Part shown: positions 1 through 6,692 of the stretch, piece after piece | How the letters are laid out: each line of letters starts with the position of its first letter | Position numbering within the stretch: the first letter of the stretch is position 1 | Source: Methanobacterium sp. | Lineage (GTDB): Archaea; Methanobacteriota; Methanobacteria; Methanobacteriales; Methanobacteriaceae | Direction of reading: 5' to 3' | DNA length: 11,856 nucleotides | Assembly (NCBI GenBank): GCA_021372715.1 | Contig: JAJFTX010000186.1 | Coordinates: forward strand, 1-11,856 | The notes under the pieces: generated by a model | The model's database searches: none | The model's input: only the letters and a program-made list of their open reading frames with translations | Told to the model about the DNA's origin: nothing | Program-made: the position numbers and the translations under genes

Positions 1-56
1 CCAGAAATATTGAAAGTTGTTTTATTTTCAAATTATTTCCCCCTGATATTAATTAT

Positions 57-1361
57 TCAATCATCAAAACTTCTTTTATCTATAACTCGCACTGCTTTTC
101 CTTCACTTCTGGGAAGAGTTTTAGGTTCCACCAGTGTTACATTAACCCGAATACCGATTTCATTATGTATATGATTTTCAATTTTCTTCTTGATATTAAC
201 CAGTTCCTTCACTTCATCAGAAAATAATCCTGGTGAAGCTTCCACCTGCACTTCCAGTTCATCAAGGTGTTGTGGACGGGTTATAATTATCTGGTAGTGT
301 GGCTCCAGTCCATCTATCTTAAGAAGTGCTTTTTCTATCTGTGAAGGGAAAACTGCCACTCCTTTAACCTTAAGCATATCATCGGTTCTGCCTGTGATAC
401 GGTCCATTTTGACAAAAGTCCTACCACAGGAGCATTTATTCCGTCTAAGGGCTGTAATGTCCTTGGTACGGAAACGTATAATGGGCATACCTTCCCTGGT
501 AAGGTTGGTTAAAACCAATTCACCTTTTTCACCATCAGGCAAGTTTTTGAGAGTTTCTGAATCAATTACCTCTGCATAAAAATGATCTTCCATGACATGC
601 AGTCCATCCTGCGCCTCGCACTCCAAGGCAACTCCGGGGCCCATTATTTCAGTCAATCCATATATGTTGTATGCGGGGACTTTGAACCTTTTCTCTATTT
701 CTTTTCTCATCCCACTGGTCCACATTTCTGCGCCGAAGCCAATGGACTTCAGTTTAAGATTATCTGGATCAATACCTTCTTCTTCAGCTACTTCTGCTAG
801 ATAAAGCCCATAAGAAGGGGTGAAAATAAGTACATTAGTTCCGAAATCTTCCATAATCTCTATCTGTCTTTTAGTTTGACCGGTGGAGATGGGAATCACT
901 GTGGCTCCAATGTTTTGGGCTCCGTAATGCACACCGAAACCTCCGGTAAAAAGACCGTAACCATGGGTATTTTGAATGATATCATCTTCGGTTAAACCGA
1001 ACATGGTTAATCCTCTGGCCATAACTTCCGACCAGGTTTCTAAATCTTTTCGGGTATATCCGGAGACTGTGGGTTTACCTGTTGTTCCGGAGGAAGTATG
1101 TAACTCCACTATTTTTTTTGATGGAACCGCAAACATTCCAAAGGGATAAGCATCTCTTAGATCATCTTTGGTGGTTAGAGGAAGTTTTTCAATATCTTTT
1201 AAATTTTTTATGTCCTGGGGTTTGATACCTGCCTCATCAAACTTTTTTTTGTAGTAAGGCACATTATCATAGGCTCTTTTTACCACTTCTTGCAGTCTCT
1301 CTAACTGTAATTGTTCTCTCTCTGCAGGTGGCATACATTCTGCTTCTTCATTCCATATCAT
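57..1361 (-). CDS. paaK: Phenylacetate-CoA ligase (arylacetate-CoA ligase), PaaK family
   Basis: This is an adenylate-forming enzyme that activates phenylacetate, or related arylacetates, to the CoA thioester with ATP in the cytoplasm. Its 434 residues match the usual PaaK length. The ATP-binding loop SSGTTGKPT is at residues 90-98, YGLTE at 234-238, RTKD (ribose-contacting Asp) at 298-301, GRTDDMLKVKG at 324-334, and the C-terminal PRSEGKAVRV (predicted catalytic Lys422) at 417-426. A CSC pair sits at 310-312. The ATG at 1361 is preceded by GGGAG and AGGT. In methanogens such ligases usually work with indolepyruvate/phenylpyruvate oxidoreductase, to salvage arylacetates into aromatic amino acids or to release them. 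That partner is not visible, but the window ends only 56 bases downstream. The gene lies 69 bp after the membrane protein gene on the same strand; co-transcription is possible but not clear. Family call is firm; the exact aryl substrate is not. Confidence 0.93.
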   Translation of the reverse strand: MIWNEEAECMPPAEREQLQLERLQEVVKRAYDNVPYYKKKFDEAGIKPQDIKNLKDIEKLPLTTKDDLRDAYPFGMFAVPSKKIVELHTSSGTTGKPTVSGYTRKDLETWSEVMARGLTMFGLTEDDIIQNTHGYGLFTGGFGVHYGAQNIGATVIPISTGQTKRQIEIMEDFGTNVLIFTPSYGLYLAEVAEEEGIDPDNLKLKSIGFGAEMWTSGMRKEIEKRFKVPAYNIYGLTEIMGPGVALECEAQDGLHVMEDHFYAEVIDSETLKNLPDGEKGELVLTNLTREGMPIIRFRTKDITALRRNKCSCGRTFVKMDRITGRTDDMLKVKGVAVFPSQIEKALLKIDGLEPHYQIIITRPQHLDELEVQVEASPGLFSDEVKELVNIKKKIENHIHNEIGIRVNVTLVEPKTLPRSEGKAVRVIDKRSFDD

Positions 1362-1430
1362 TTACCTATCTCCCAAATTAATTCTGAATCAAAAGAATTA
1401 AAACTGAGCTAAAATATGATTAAAACTTAG

Positions 1431-2261
1431 TTAATGTATCACATGGAAACTATTGATCACCAGGTCCATCTCATTTTTATAATCAAGAAGAGAGTTATTG
1501 AATATAAATATCACGAAATATGCAGTGTTATTTTTTGAAATAGCAATTCCCCTAGTGTTGTAAATAGTATTATTAACTTTATAAGTAGCTTCAATATTGT
1601 ATCCACTGATATTATCCATGGTTATATTATTTTCATAAGTAATGCTACCTGATTGTAAAATATTCTGCCTCCACACAAGCACCCGTTCTGCAAAGGTGGT
1701 GTTCTTTAGATTCTCATTCATCACTGAAAAACTATTGTTCTCATCTTTGGAAACAGTGACAATCACTGGATTTTTAGTGCCATTGGTAACTTTCCAACCT
1801 TCAGGATAATCAAAAGAAACAATTCCATTATCAAAATGATTTTCTGATACAACAGGGGTTGTATTGGTAGTGTTGTTGGTTTTATTGGTTGTTGGGGGGG
1901 ATTGATTAGCTGCGAACACACCTACGGCCACAACAAGGACTATTATGGCCAGAACTAAAATAAGTTTTCTATTTAGTTTTATATCCTTAATAATGGGAAT
2001 ATTCTTTAATTTTTGGAAATATAACTTCAATGAATTTGTTTGGGTTGGTTTTCCTAATTTAGGGGGAGTTTCTTTTCTTAAAGAATCGTCACTTTTATTC
2101 CTTGTTTTATCCCTACTTTTTACATTGGTTTTTTCCTTTGTTTTATCCTTGATACTGATGGCTTTATCTTTTATATCATCCAGATTAATTGATTTTGATC
2201 TACGGGAATCGGATTTTCCTAGTTTAGGAGGGCCATCTTTTCTCAAGGTACACACCAACAA
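1431..2261 (-). CDS. Single-pass membrane protein with PsbP-like extracytoplasmic domain
   Basis: No precise function is recognised. The visible layout has four parts: a very basic, charged cytoplasmic N-terminus (about residues 1-98), one hydrophobic helix (about 99-118), a Thr/Asn-rich linker (121-138), and an outer domain of about 135 residues. The outer domain opens with FDNGIVSFDYPEGWKV, typical of the PsbP/Mog1-like fold found in many methanogen surface proteins. At least twelve N-X-S/T sequons lie after the membrane helix, none in the tail before it, suggesting a glycosylated exported domain. The cytoplasmic tail carries PPKLGK twice (11-16 and 66-71), separated by a KDK-rich stretch. 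The start is uncertain: TTG at 2261, TTG at 2258 and GTG at 2255 are all possible, the frame stays open about 33 bases further upstream, no ATG is available, and no Shine-Dalgarno is evident. A TATA-like ctatata on minus (about 2319-2328) would suit a start here. Confidence 0.72.
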   Translation of the reverse strand: MLVCTLRKDGPPKLGKSDSRRSKSINLDDIKDKAISIKDKTKEKTNVKSRDKTRNKSDDSLRKETPPKLGKPTQTNSLKLYFQKLKNIPIIKDIKLNRKLILVLAIIVLVVAVGVFAANQSPPTTNKTNNTTNTTPVVSENHFDNGIVSFDYPEGWKVTNGTKNPVIVTVSKDENNSFSVMNENLKNTTFAERVLVWRQNILQSGSITYENNITMDNISGYNIEATYKVNNTIYNTRGIAISKNNTAYFVIFIFNNSLLDYKNEMDLVINSFHVIH

Positions 2262-2351
2262 ATTCTTATAATCATATTCTGATGATCTAATATTTTAATT
2301 AATCTATTTTAATCTGTTCCTATATAAGTGGAATGAGTTGCCATTAAAAAT

Positions 2352-2390
2352 AGTAAGAGATAAAATAAATATTTTTAATAAAGTCTTACT
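2352..2390. promoter_or_regulatory. 39-bp dyad in the divergent intergenic region (possible operator)
   Basis: Arms AGTAAGA (2352-2358) and TCTTACT (2384-2390) are perfect reverse complements. Nested at nearly the same centre is the palindrome AAATATTT (2367-2374). The dyad lies between the divergent membrane-protein gene and the symporter gene, about 78 bases before the symporter ATG, and no T-tract follows it. Position and symmetry fit a binding site for a dimeric regulator. In such AT-rich DNA a chance dyad is also possible. Confidence 0.3.
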
Positions 2391-2404
2391 TGTTATCATA
2401 CGCT

Positions 2405-2414
2405 ATTTATATTA
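2405..2414 (+). promoter_or_regulatory. Putative TATA box of the symporter gene
   Basis: TTTATATTAA lies about 54 bases upstream of the ATG at 2468. A transcription start about 25 bases downstream would leave a leader of roughly 30 bases containing GGGAG (2451-2455). The region is AT-rich throughout, so the exact box is uncertain. Confidence 0.3.
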
Positions 2415-2467
2415 ATTAATCATCAATATAGTGATAATATTATTTTAGATGGGAGAGTAGTGATTAT

Positions 2468-4081
2468 ATGGATATATTGATATTAACCTTTGTTGTTTTA
2501 GTATTCTTAATGATAAACGGATACGTAGGATATGTGGCTTGGCGCAGAACGAAGAATGCAGATGATTATTTGGTAGCGGGAAGGGATACCCACCCATTTA
2601 TCATGGCTTTAAGTTATGGGGCCACTTTTATCAGCACAGCGGCCATTGTAGGTTTTGGAGGTGTCGCTGCTAACTATGGTATGGGAATCCTGTGGTTGGT
2701 CTTTCTGAACATAATTGTAGGAATATTCATTGCTTTTATACTTTTTGGAAAACGTACACGAAAAATGGGACATAATTTAGGTGCTTTAACCTTTCCTGAA
2801 TTTTTATCTCGACGTTTTAACAGCAGATTTATACAATACTTCTCAGGTGCCATTATTTTCATTGGAATGCCCCTGTATGCTTCGGTGGTACTGATCGGAA
2901 TGGCAAGATTTGTGGAAACAAGCTTACAAATAAATTACAATATAGCTCTAATAGTTATGGCAGCTATAGTCGCTTTATATGTTATATTTGGGGGAATAAG
3001 GGGAGTTATGTACACCGATGCCCTACAGGGAAGTATCATGTTCTTTGGAATGATATTTTTACTCATCACCATATACTGGATTCTGGGCGGGGTAACCGAT
3101 GCAAACCTGGCTCTAACCAATTTAGTGAATGTCGTCCCAGCTAAAGCCACAGCAGCAGCCACGGCAACAGGATTCACCGGATGGACGTCCATGCCTTCAT
3201 TGGGAAGTCCGTTCTGGTGGACTCTGGTTTCCAGCCTAATCTTAGGGGTGGGAATTGGTGTTTTATCCCAGCCACAATTGGTAGTTAGGTTTATGACTGT
3301 CAGATCAAACAAGGAACTGAATCGAGGAGTTTTAATCGGGGGTCTGTTCATATTCGCAATAACATTCGGGGCTTATGTTGTTGGTTCTCTTTCTAATGTT
3401 TATTTCTTCCAAACAACCGGTCAGACAGCATTTCAAGCTGCAGGTGGTAACTTGGATAAAGTTATACCGGCATTTATTACAGCGGCCATGCCTTTATGGT
3501 TCACCTACCTATTTATGATCGCCCTCTTATCAGCAGCCATGTCCACCCTTTCAGCACAATTCCATGTACAGGGAACAGCCATAGGAAGGGATGTTTATGA
3601 GACGATAGTAAAAAAAACAGGAGGATCATCAGTAAGAGTTGCCAGAATAGGGATTGTAGCAGCAGTTATCATCGCGGTTATTCTGGGATTCATTTTACCA
3701 GCCAGTATCGTGGCTGTGGGAACATCCATGTGGTTTGGTATAACTGCTGCAGCATTTTTATCAATCTATGTAGCAGCACTCTACTGGAAACGCGCCACCA
3801 GGGAAGGAGCGATTGCTGGGGTAGTAGCAGGTTCATTAGTCAGCTTATTATGGCTGGTTTTCGGATTTAAAAAATCAGCAGAAGCATTAGGAATATCCAA
3901 GGCACTTATGGGTCAATCTACAATTATAACCAGTGTACCCTGGCCTACGGTGGATCCTATGATTATAGCACTGCCCGTAGCAGTTATAGCAACTATAGTA
4001 GTCTCTTATCTTACTAAGCCTCCTGAAAAGGAATTTCTAGATAAATGTTTTGAAGGAGTTGATGAGGCCAAAGGAAAATAG
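2468..4081 (+). CDS. Sodium:solute symporter family (SSS) transporter
   Basis: This is a 537-residue integral membrane protein with about 13 hydrophobic helices (near 2-23, 44-66, 71-93, 124-146, 157-178, 186-208, 252-274, 284-308, 334-363, 388-411, 415-438, 448-467 and 492-516). That is the normal topology of PutP/PanF/ActP-type symporters. Diagnostic sequences are DDYLVAGR (32-39), GGIRGVMYTDALQG (175-188) and AAMSTLSAQ (356-364). The Ser359-Thr360 pair aligns by eye with the Na2-site Ser340/Thr341 of PutP, which supports Na+ coupling. The position of PutP Asp55 appears non-acidic here (Phe54). The substrate cannot be read from sequence; proline, pantothenate, acetate and other organic acids are all known in the family. 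The gene is divergent from the PaaK/membrane-protein genes, which makes an arylacetate or other carboxylate a possibility only. Its end overlaps the start of the next gene. Confidence 0.92.
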   Translation: MDILILTFVVLVFLMINGYVGYVAWRRTKNADDYLVAGRDTHPFIMALSYGATFISTAAIVGFGGVAANYGMGILWLVFLNIIVGIFIAFILFGKRTRKMGHNLGALTFPEFLSRRFNSRFIQYFSGAIIFIGMPLYASVVLIGMARFVETSLQINYNIALIVMAAIVALYVIFGGIRGVMYTDALQGSIMFFGMIFLLITIYWILGGVTDANLALTNLVNVVPAKATAAATATGFTGWTSMPSLGSPFWWTLVSSLILGVGIGVLSQPQLVVRFMTVRSNKELNRGVLIGGLFIFAITFGAYVVGSLSNVYFFQTTGQTAFQAAGGNLDKVIPAFITAAMPLWFTYLFMIALLSAAMSTLSAQFHVQGTAIGRDVYETIVKKTGGSSVRVARIGIVAAVIIAVILGFILPASIVAVGTSMWFGITAAAFLSIYVAALYWKRATREGAIAGVVAGSLVSLLWLVFGFKKSAEALGISKALMGQSTIITSVPWPTVDPMIIALPVAVIATIVVSYLTKPPEKEFLDKCFEGVDEAKGK

Positions 4082-4928
4082 TCCTGTTAATATCATTATG
4101 AGACTCAAAAAGTACCCTTACAAGAAAAATATTGCTAATAACTGGGAGTTAATTTTTCAGAATCCATGTAATATCACTATTGAAAGTTTCCAAACAGGAA
4201 CAGTTAAATTGAACCGTCAGGGAACCATAAATCCAGATCATCCTCTGGGAAAAGATGTTCAAGAAGAGGAATTAGAAGTTCCCATACTATCACATTGGAT
4301 TCACCATGAATCAAAAGGTGATTTCCTTTTAGATACCGGGTTGGACGCTTCATATATTCGTGATAAGTTAGGTGGATTAGAAGGATCAGGCATAGATGAA
4401 TTTCAACTAAAAGAAAACGAAAACATAGCATATCACATCCAAAAAAAGAATATTCATTTAAATATGATATTTTTAAGCCATCTACATTCAGATCACGCTG
4501 CAGGTGTACGGGAACTTCCCAAAGACATTCCTTATGTCATTGCTAAAGGCGAATACGCTCAATATCAGCCAGAAATCCCTGATTTCCTGGAAGGACTGGA
4601 AGAATTATATGAAATTGATTTTTCTCATGCTCAACATATACACCCCTTAGGCCCCAGCGCAGATTTATTAGGTGATAGTTCTCTCTGGGCCATCCACACT
4701 CCAGGACACACTCCGAATCATATTTCTTTTCTAATAAATACCCTGGATGGGCCTATTTTACAAACCATGGACGCTGCCTTTATTTATGAAAATCTTAAAC
4801 TGGGGGTTGCGCCCAGTGATTACACCTGGGATGTGGATAAAGCTCAGAAGACCCTGGAGAGAATAATAGATTTTTTAAATAAATATCCCCAAGTTAGGGT
4901 GGGTACGGGTCATGAGGCTTTTAAATAG
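4062..4928 (+). CDS. Metallo-beta-lactamase-fold hydrolase, AHL-lactonase-like
   Basis: This is a probable two-metal hydrolase of the N-acyl homoserine lactonase branch. From the ATG at 4062 it has 288 residues. The metal-binding motif HLHSDH is at 140-145, with the further predicted ligands His216 in HTPGHTPNH, Asp237 in TMDAAF and His284 in GTGHEAF. It has no signal peptide, so it is cytoplasmic. The start is not settled. ATG 4062 has GGAG only 3 bases upstream and overlaps the symporter by 20 bases. ATG 4098 would start 16 bases after the symporter stop and give 276 residues beginning MRLKKYPYKK. TTG 4050 is also open. The overlap implies coupled translation with the symporter, so the real substrate may be something the symporter imports. 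Lactonase activity is inferred from the family; many members hydrolyse other esters or lactones. Confidence 0.85.
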   Translation: MRPKENSPVNIIMRLKKYPYKKNIANNWELIFQNPCNITIESFQTGTVKLNRQGTINPDHPLGKDVQEEELEVPILSHWIHHESKGDFLLDTGLDASYIRDKLGGLEGSGIDEFQLKENENIAYHIQKKNIHLNMIFLSHLHSDHAAGVRELPKDIPYVIAKGEYAQYQPEIPDFLEGLEELYEIDFSHAQHIHPLGPSADLLGDSSLWAIHTPGHTPNHISFLINTLDGPILQTMDAAFIYENLKLGVAPSDYTWDVDKAQKTLERIIDFLNKYPQVRVGTGHEAFK

Positions 4929-4940
4929 GTTTTAGAGCTT

Positions 4941-4978
4941 TTTCTATTCGATATTTTGCAAAAATAGAAATTTTTTTT
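4941..4978 (+). terminator. Hairpin plus T8 terminator of the symporter-hydrolase operon
   Basis: A perfect 8-bp stem, TTTCTATT (4941-4948) with AATAGAAA (4963-4970), encloses a 14-base loop and is followed at once by eight T residues (4971-4978). It starts 12 bases after the hydrolase stop codon. The T-run matches known archaeal termination; whether the stem contributes is unknown. Confidence 0.6.
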
Positions 4979-4990
4979 ATCTACAAAATA

Positions 4991-4998
4991 ATATATAG
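4991..4998 (+). promoter_or_regulatory. Putative TATA box for the small membrane protein operon
   Basis: ATATATAG lies just after the T8 terminator. A start site about 25 bases downstream (near 5020) would fall next to the GGTG Shine-Dalgarno (5021-5024) of the ATG at 5031. Confidence 0.3.
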
Positions 4999-5030
4999 AT
5001 AGTTATTGACATGATATTTTGGTGTTAAAG

Positions 5031-5348
5031 ATGGATGCTATTACTCTTGGTTTGATATGTGGTTTAATTTTTGGTCTTTTCTCCAGTTTGATTATGATTC
5101 CTATGAAATTTGATTCTAAACGGGAAAAGTGGGAGGCCCTTTCCAGTTCATTTATGGATCGTTTTATGATTGGATTAATTGTTCCTAATGTTACATTCGG
5201 TTTAGATCCCTTGATCAGTGGTTTAATATTAGGTGTTGGGTTAAGTCTTCCATCAGCAATTATTACAAGGGCTTACGCCCCTATAATGGTCATCGGTGCT
5301 GTAGGAGGTTTAATTATTGGTTTCGTCACCAAATCATTTGTTGGTTAA
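5031..5348 (+). CDS. Small glycine-rich membrane protein, function unknown
   Basis: I do not recognise a named family. The product is 105 residues with hydrophobic segments near 5-24, 44-56, 61-80 and 82-102. A short charged loop, KFDSKREKWEA, at 26-36 lies between the first two. Glycine-spaced helices such as GLILGVGL and GAVGGLIIGF suggest tight helix packing, as in small oligomeric membrane proteins. I chose ATG 5031 because GGTG (5021-5024) precedes it at a normal distance; the frame is open a little further back, through GTG 5022 and TTG 5019. The stop is 17 bases before the next ATG, so it is probably co-transcribed with the DUF3795 gene. No catalytic residues are evident. Confidence 0.75.
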   Translation: MDAITLGLICGLIFGLFSSLIMIPMKFDSKREKWEALSSSFMDRFMIGLIVPNVTFGLDPLISGLILGVGLSLPSAIITRAYAPIMVIGAVGGLIIGFVTKSFVG

Positions 5349-5365
5349 TTCCGTGAGGGTAAAAA

Positions 5366-5791
5366 ATGGATAATGAAAATTTAATAAGTAACTGTGGGCT
5401 TTACTGTGGTAGTTGCTTCCAATACATTGGTTCCGTTGCTGATATGGCCAGGGATCTTAGGAAAGAATTAAGAAAAAACAAGTTTGACAAAGTAGCAGAA
5501 GCAATACCCTTTAAAGAATTCGATAATTACCCTGAATGCTATCAATGTTTGGGTGCTATGGTTAAGTTAAGATGTAAAGGATGCAGGGGCGGTTTTAGAT
5601 CAAAATTTTGCAAAATAGCCAATTGCGCTCAGAAGAAGGAATACGAAGGATGCTGGGAATGTGATGAATTTGAAACATGCAAAGAGTTTGAATTCCTTAA
5701 ACCCATCCACAAAGAAGCAAACATAAAAAATTTAAGAAAAATAAAAAAACAAGGAGTTAAAGGGTTCCTAAATGGGAAAAAACATTGGTGA
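5366..5791 (+). CDS. Cysteine-rich DUF3795-type protein, probable metal binder
   Basis: The N-terminal CGLYCGSC (residues 10-17) and the cysteine spacing fit the DUF3795 family, common in methanogens and other anaerobes and of unknown function. Twelve cysteines occur in 141 residues (10, 14, 17, 58, 61, 70, 73, 82, 87, 96, 99, 105), including CxxxCxxC, CxxC, CxxC and CWEC-type pairs. These could hold zinc or one or two iron-sulfur clusters. The C-terminus is strongly basic, with several KK and KIKK stretches. The protein is soluble, without a signal peptide. GTGAGGGT (5353-5360) serves as ribosome-binding site. It follows the small membrane protein gene at 17 bases, which suggests a functional pair. 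The first repeat copy starts 49 bases after its stop. Confidence 0.85.
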   Translation: MDNENLISNCGLYCGSCFQYIGSVADMARDLRKELRKNKFDKVAEAIPFKEFDNYPECYQCLGAMVKLRCKGCRGGFRSKFCKIANCAQKKEYEGCWECDEFETCKEFEFLKPIHKEANIKNLRKIKKQGVKGFLNGKKHW

Positions 5792-5840
5792 AAACATAAA
5801 ATTCAAGTCAATTTTAATTAATTTTGTATTCTGTTCCCAG

Positions 5841-5894
5841 AATGCCTCGTGCGGACACCTCCGTTCGCAGTGTAGGGTGGGCGCTGGTCATGAA
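5841..5894 (+). repeat. GC-rich intergenic repeat, copy 1
   Basis: This is a 54-base element, visibly GC-rich within AT-rich spacer. Key blocks are GCGGACACC (5851-5859), GCAGTGTAGGGTGGG (5867-5881) and GCGCTGGTCATGAA (5881-5894). By hand alignment it matches copy 2 at about three quarters of positions, and copy 3 most clearly at its 3' end. It sits between two convergent genes. A stem with arms at 5826-5833 and 5838-5845 overlaps its left edge but is not seen at the other copies. Confidence 0.85.
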
Positions 5895-5902
5895 ATATTA
5901 AT

Positions 5903-5980
5903 ATAAAATATCTATTTGATCTAATTGTAATTTAAATAAGTATAAATTCGTTGATTATGCATATGATAAAATATCTATTT
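5903..5980 (+). repeat. Short direct repeat of 15 bases
   Basis: ATAAAATATCTATTT occurs at 5903-5917 and again at 5966-5980, 63 bases apart, both just downstream of repeat copy 1. The sequence is simple AT-rich, so significance is low. Confidence 0.4.
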
Positions 5981-5988
5981 TTTTGGTG

Positions 5989-6019
5989 ATATCTTGCTTA
6001 GATATTATTTTGTTTTTTT
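5989..6019 (+). terminator. Possible plus-strand terminator after the DUF3795 gene
   Basis: A 6-bp stem, ATATCT (5989-5994) with AGATAT (6000-6005), is followed by TTTT and then T7 (up to 6019). It overlaps the last codons of the convergent minus-strand gene. If used, the DUF3795 transcript would carry repeat copy 1 in its 3' untranslated region. Earlier T-rich sequence at 5812-5825 could stop it sooner. Confidence 0.35.
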
Positions 6020-6451
6020 AACAGCGTCTCTTTCTGCTGATGCTTGTTCCAGACCCTTTTTCCAAGCTATCAATCCATTAAATACTTCTTGAACATCAAC
6101 TTCTCTACCATCAATAGTGGGGTTTTTATATTCTATTGCACCCTCTGCTGAGAAATCATCTTCTGATATTAAAATTCCGAAGTCCCGTTCTATCTCTGGT
6201 TCAATAACATCATCTAAAGGATTGTCAAGCCTTTCCTTGACATCTACTCTCAAACCCTCTAGAATATCTTCTGTTTCTGTGGGTAATTCAGTGAATCCTA
6301 TAACGATAATTTCCCGTTCATCAAATGCATTTATCAAGCTATACATCTTATTTTTTGTACCAAATCCTACATTGTGATACCAAGCTTTACGGAAATCCTC
6401 GTATGTTTTCCCTTCTTTTAAGCGCCTTTTTACAATTGCTACTGACATCAT
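6005..6451 (-). CDS. Orphan 148-residue soluble protein, function unknown
   Basis: I do not recognise this protein. It is acidic and soluble, without membrane helices, signal peptide or cysteines. The first half alternates strand and helix: SVAIVKRRL, an amphipathic helix around 16-26 with RKAWYHNVGF, then REIIVIGFTEL at 46-55. This is the pattern of small dimeric alpha/beta-barrel (ferredoxin-like, EthD or ABM type) proteins, but the assignment is an inference from secondary structure only. The C-terminal third, VQEVFNGLIAWKKGLEQ onward, is likely helical. The start is ATG 6451 or the adjacent ATG 6448. GGGGTGAT on the minus strand (6455-6462) is 3 or 6 bases away and supports either. It is the only minus-strand gene among those separated by the repeats, with copy 1 downstream and copy 2 upstream. 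Confidence 0.75.
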   Translation of the reverse strand: MMSVAIVKRRLKEGKTYEDFRKAWYHNVGFGTKNKMYSLINAFDEREIIVIGFTELPTETEDILEGLRVDVKERLDNPLDDVIEPEIERDFGILISEDDFSAEGAIEYKNPTIDGREVDVQEVFNGLIAWKKGLEQASAERDAVKKTK

Positions 6452-6454
6452 ATT

Positions 6455-6462
6455 ATCACCCC
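6455..6462 (-). promoter_or_regulatory. Strong Shine-Dalgarno GGGGTGAT
   Basis: GGGGTGAT on the minus strand is nearly fully complementary to the archaeal 16S rRNA 3' end. It supports translation from the doublet ATGATG at 6451/6448. The same octamer precedes the CrtC-like gene at 7427-7434. Confidence 0.75.
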
Positions 6463-6530
6463 TTATATATAATTTAATAACATTTGTATAATAATTTTGT
6501 AATATTTTTGATAGTTCAATTCTATTCTCA

Positions 6531-6583
6531 AATGGCTTGTGCGGACACCGTTGACTGCAGTGTATGGTGGGTCCGGTCGTGAA
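6531..6583 (+). repeat. GC-rich intergenic repeat, copy 2
   Basis: This copy has GCGGACACC (6541-6549), CTGCAGTGTATGGTGGG (6555-6571) and GGTCGTGAA (6575-6583). Compared with copy 1 it lacks one base near the 3' end. It lies between two divergent genes: 79 bases upstream of the orphan minus-strand gene and 109 bases upstream of the HXXEE gene. Here CGGAC-ACC could pair with GGT-GG-GTCCG around a 16-base loop, but copies 1, 3 and 4 do not keep that stem. Confidence 0.85.
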
Positions 6584-6639
6584 TTAATGAAATAAGTATA
6601 AATTCATAAGTTTTAATATTTTGAAAAGATAAAATAAGG

Positions 6640-6650
6640 TTTAAATATTA
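6640..6650 (+). promoter_or_regulatory. Putative TATA box of the HXXEE gene
   Basis: TTTAAATATTA, preceded by AAGG, lies about 50 bases before the ATG at 6693, leaving a leader of about 20-25 bases. It resembles TTTAAATATAA at 7388, upstream of the CrtC-like gene. Confidence 0.4.
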
Positions 6651-6692
6651 ATTATTTTTATAAAGTAGATTTAGTTTATTCCGGTGGACATA

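Noticed and set aside
394..804. Plus-strand open frames opposite paaK
   Set aside because: They lie over conserved adenylation motifs of the minus-strand ligase and lack ribosome-binding sites.
1945..2271. Plus-strand open frame opposite the membrane protein gene
   Set aside because: It is the antisense of the basic tail and membrane helix; the minus-strand reading has a coherent domain layout and sequons.
2935..3351. Minus-strand open frame inside the symporter gene
   Set aside because: The plus-strand symporter reading is clearly conserved; the opposite frame has no recognisable features.
5826..5845. Hairpin at the left edge of repeat copy 1 (8-bp stem, TTCC loop)
   Set aside because: The stem is good but absent from the other three copies and not followed by a T-tract, so it is neither a conserved part of the element nor a convincing terminator.
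5842..5901. Short open frames through the repeats, starting ATG in copies 1 to 3 (19, 16 and 10 codons)
   Set aside because: Differences between copies fall on all codon positions, stops occur at different places, copy 4 lacks the ATG, and no ribosome-binding site precedes them. The repeat is not a peptide gene.
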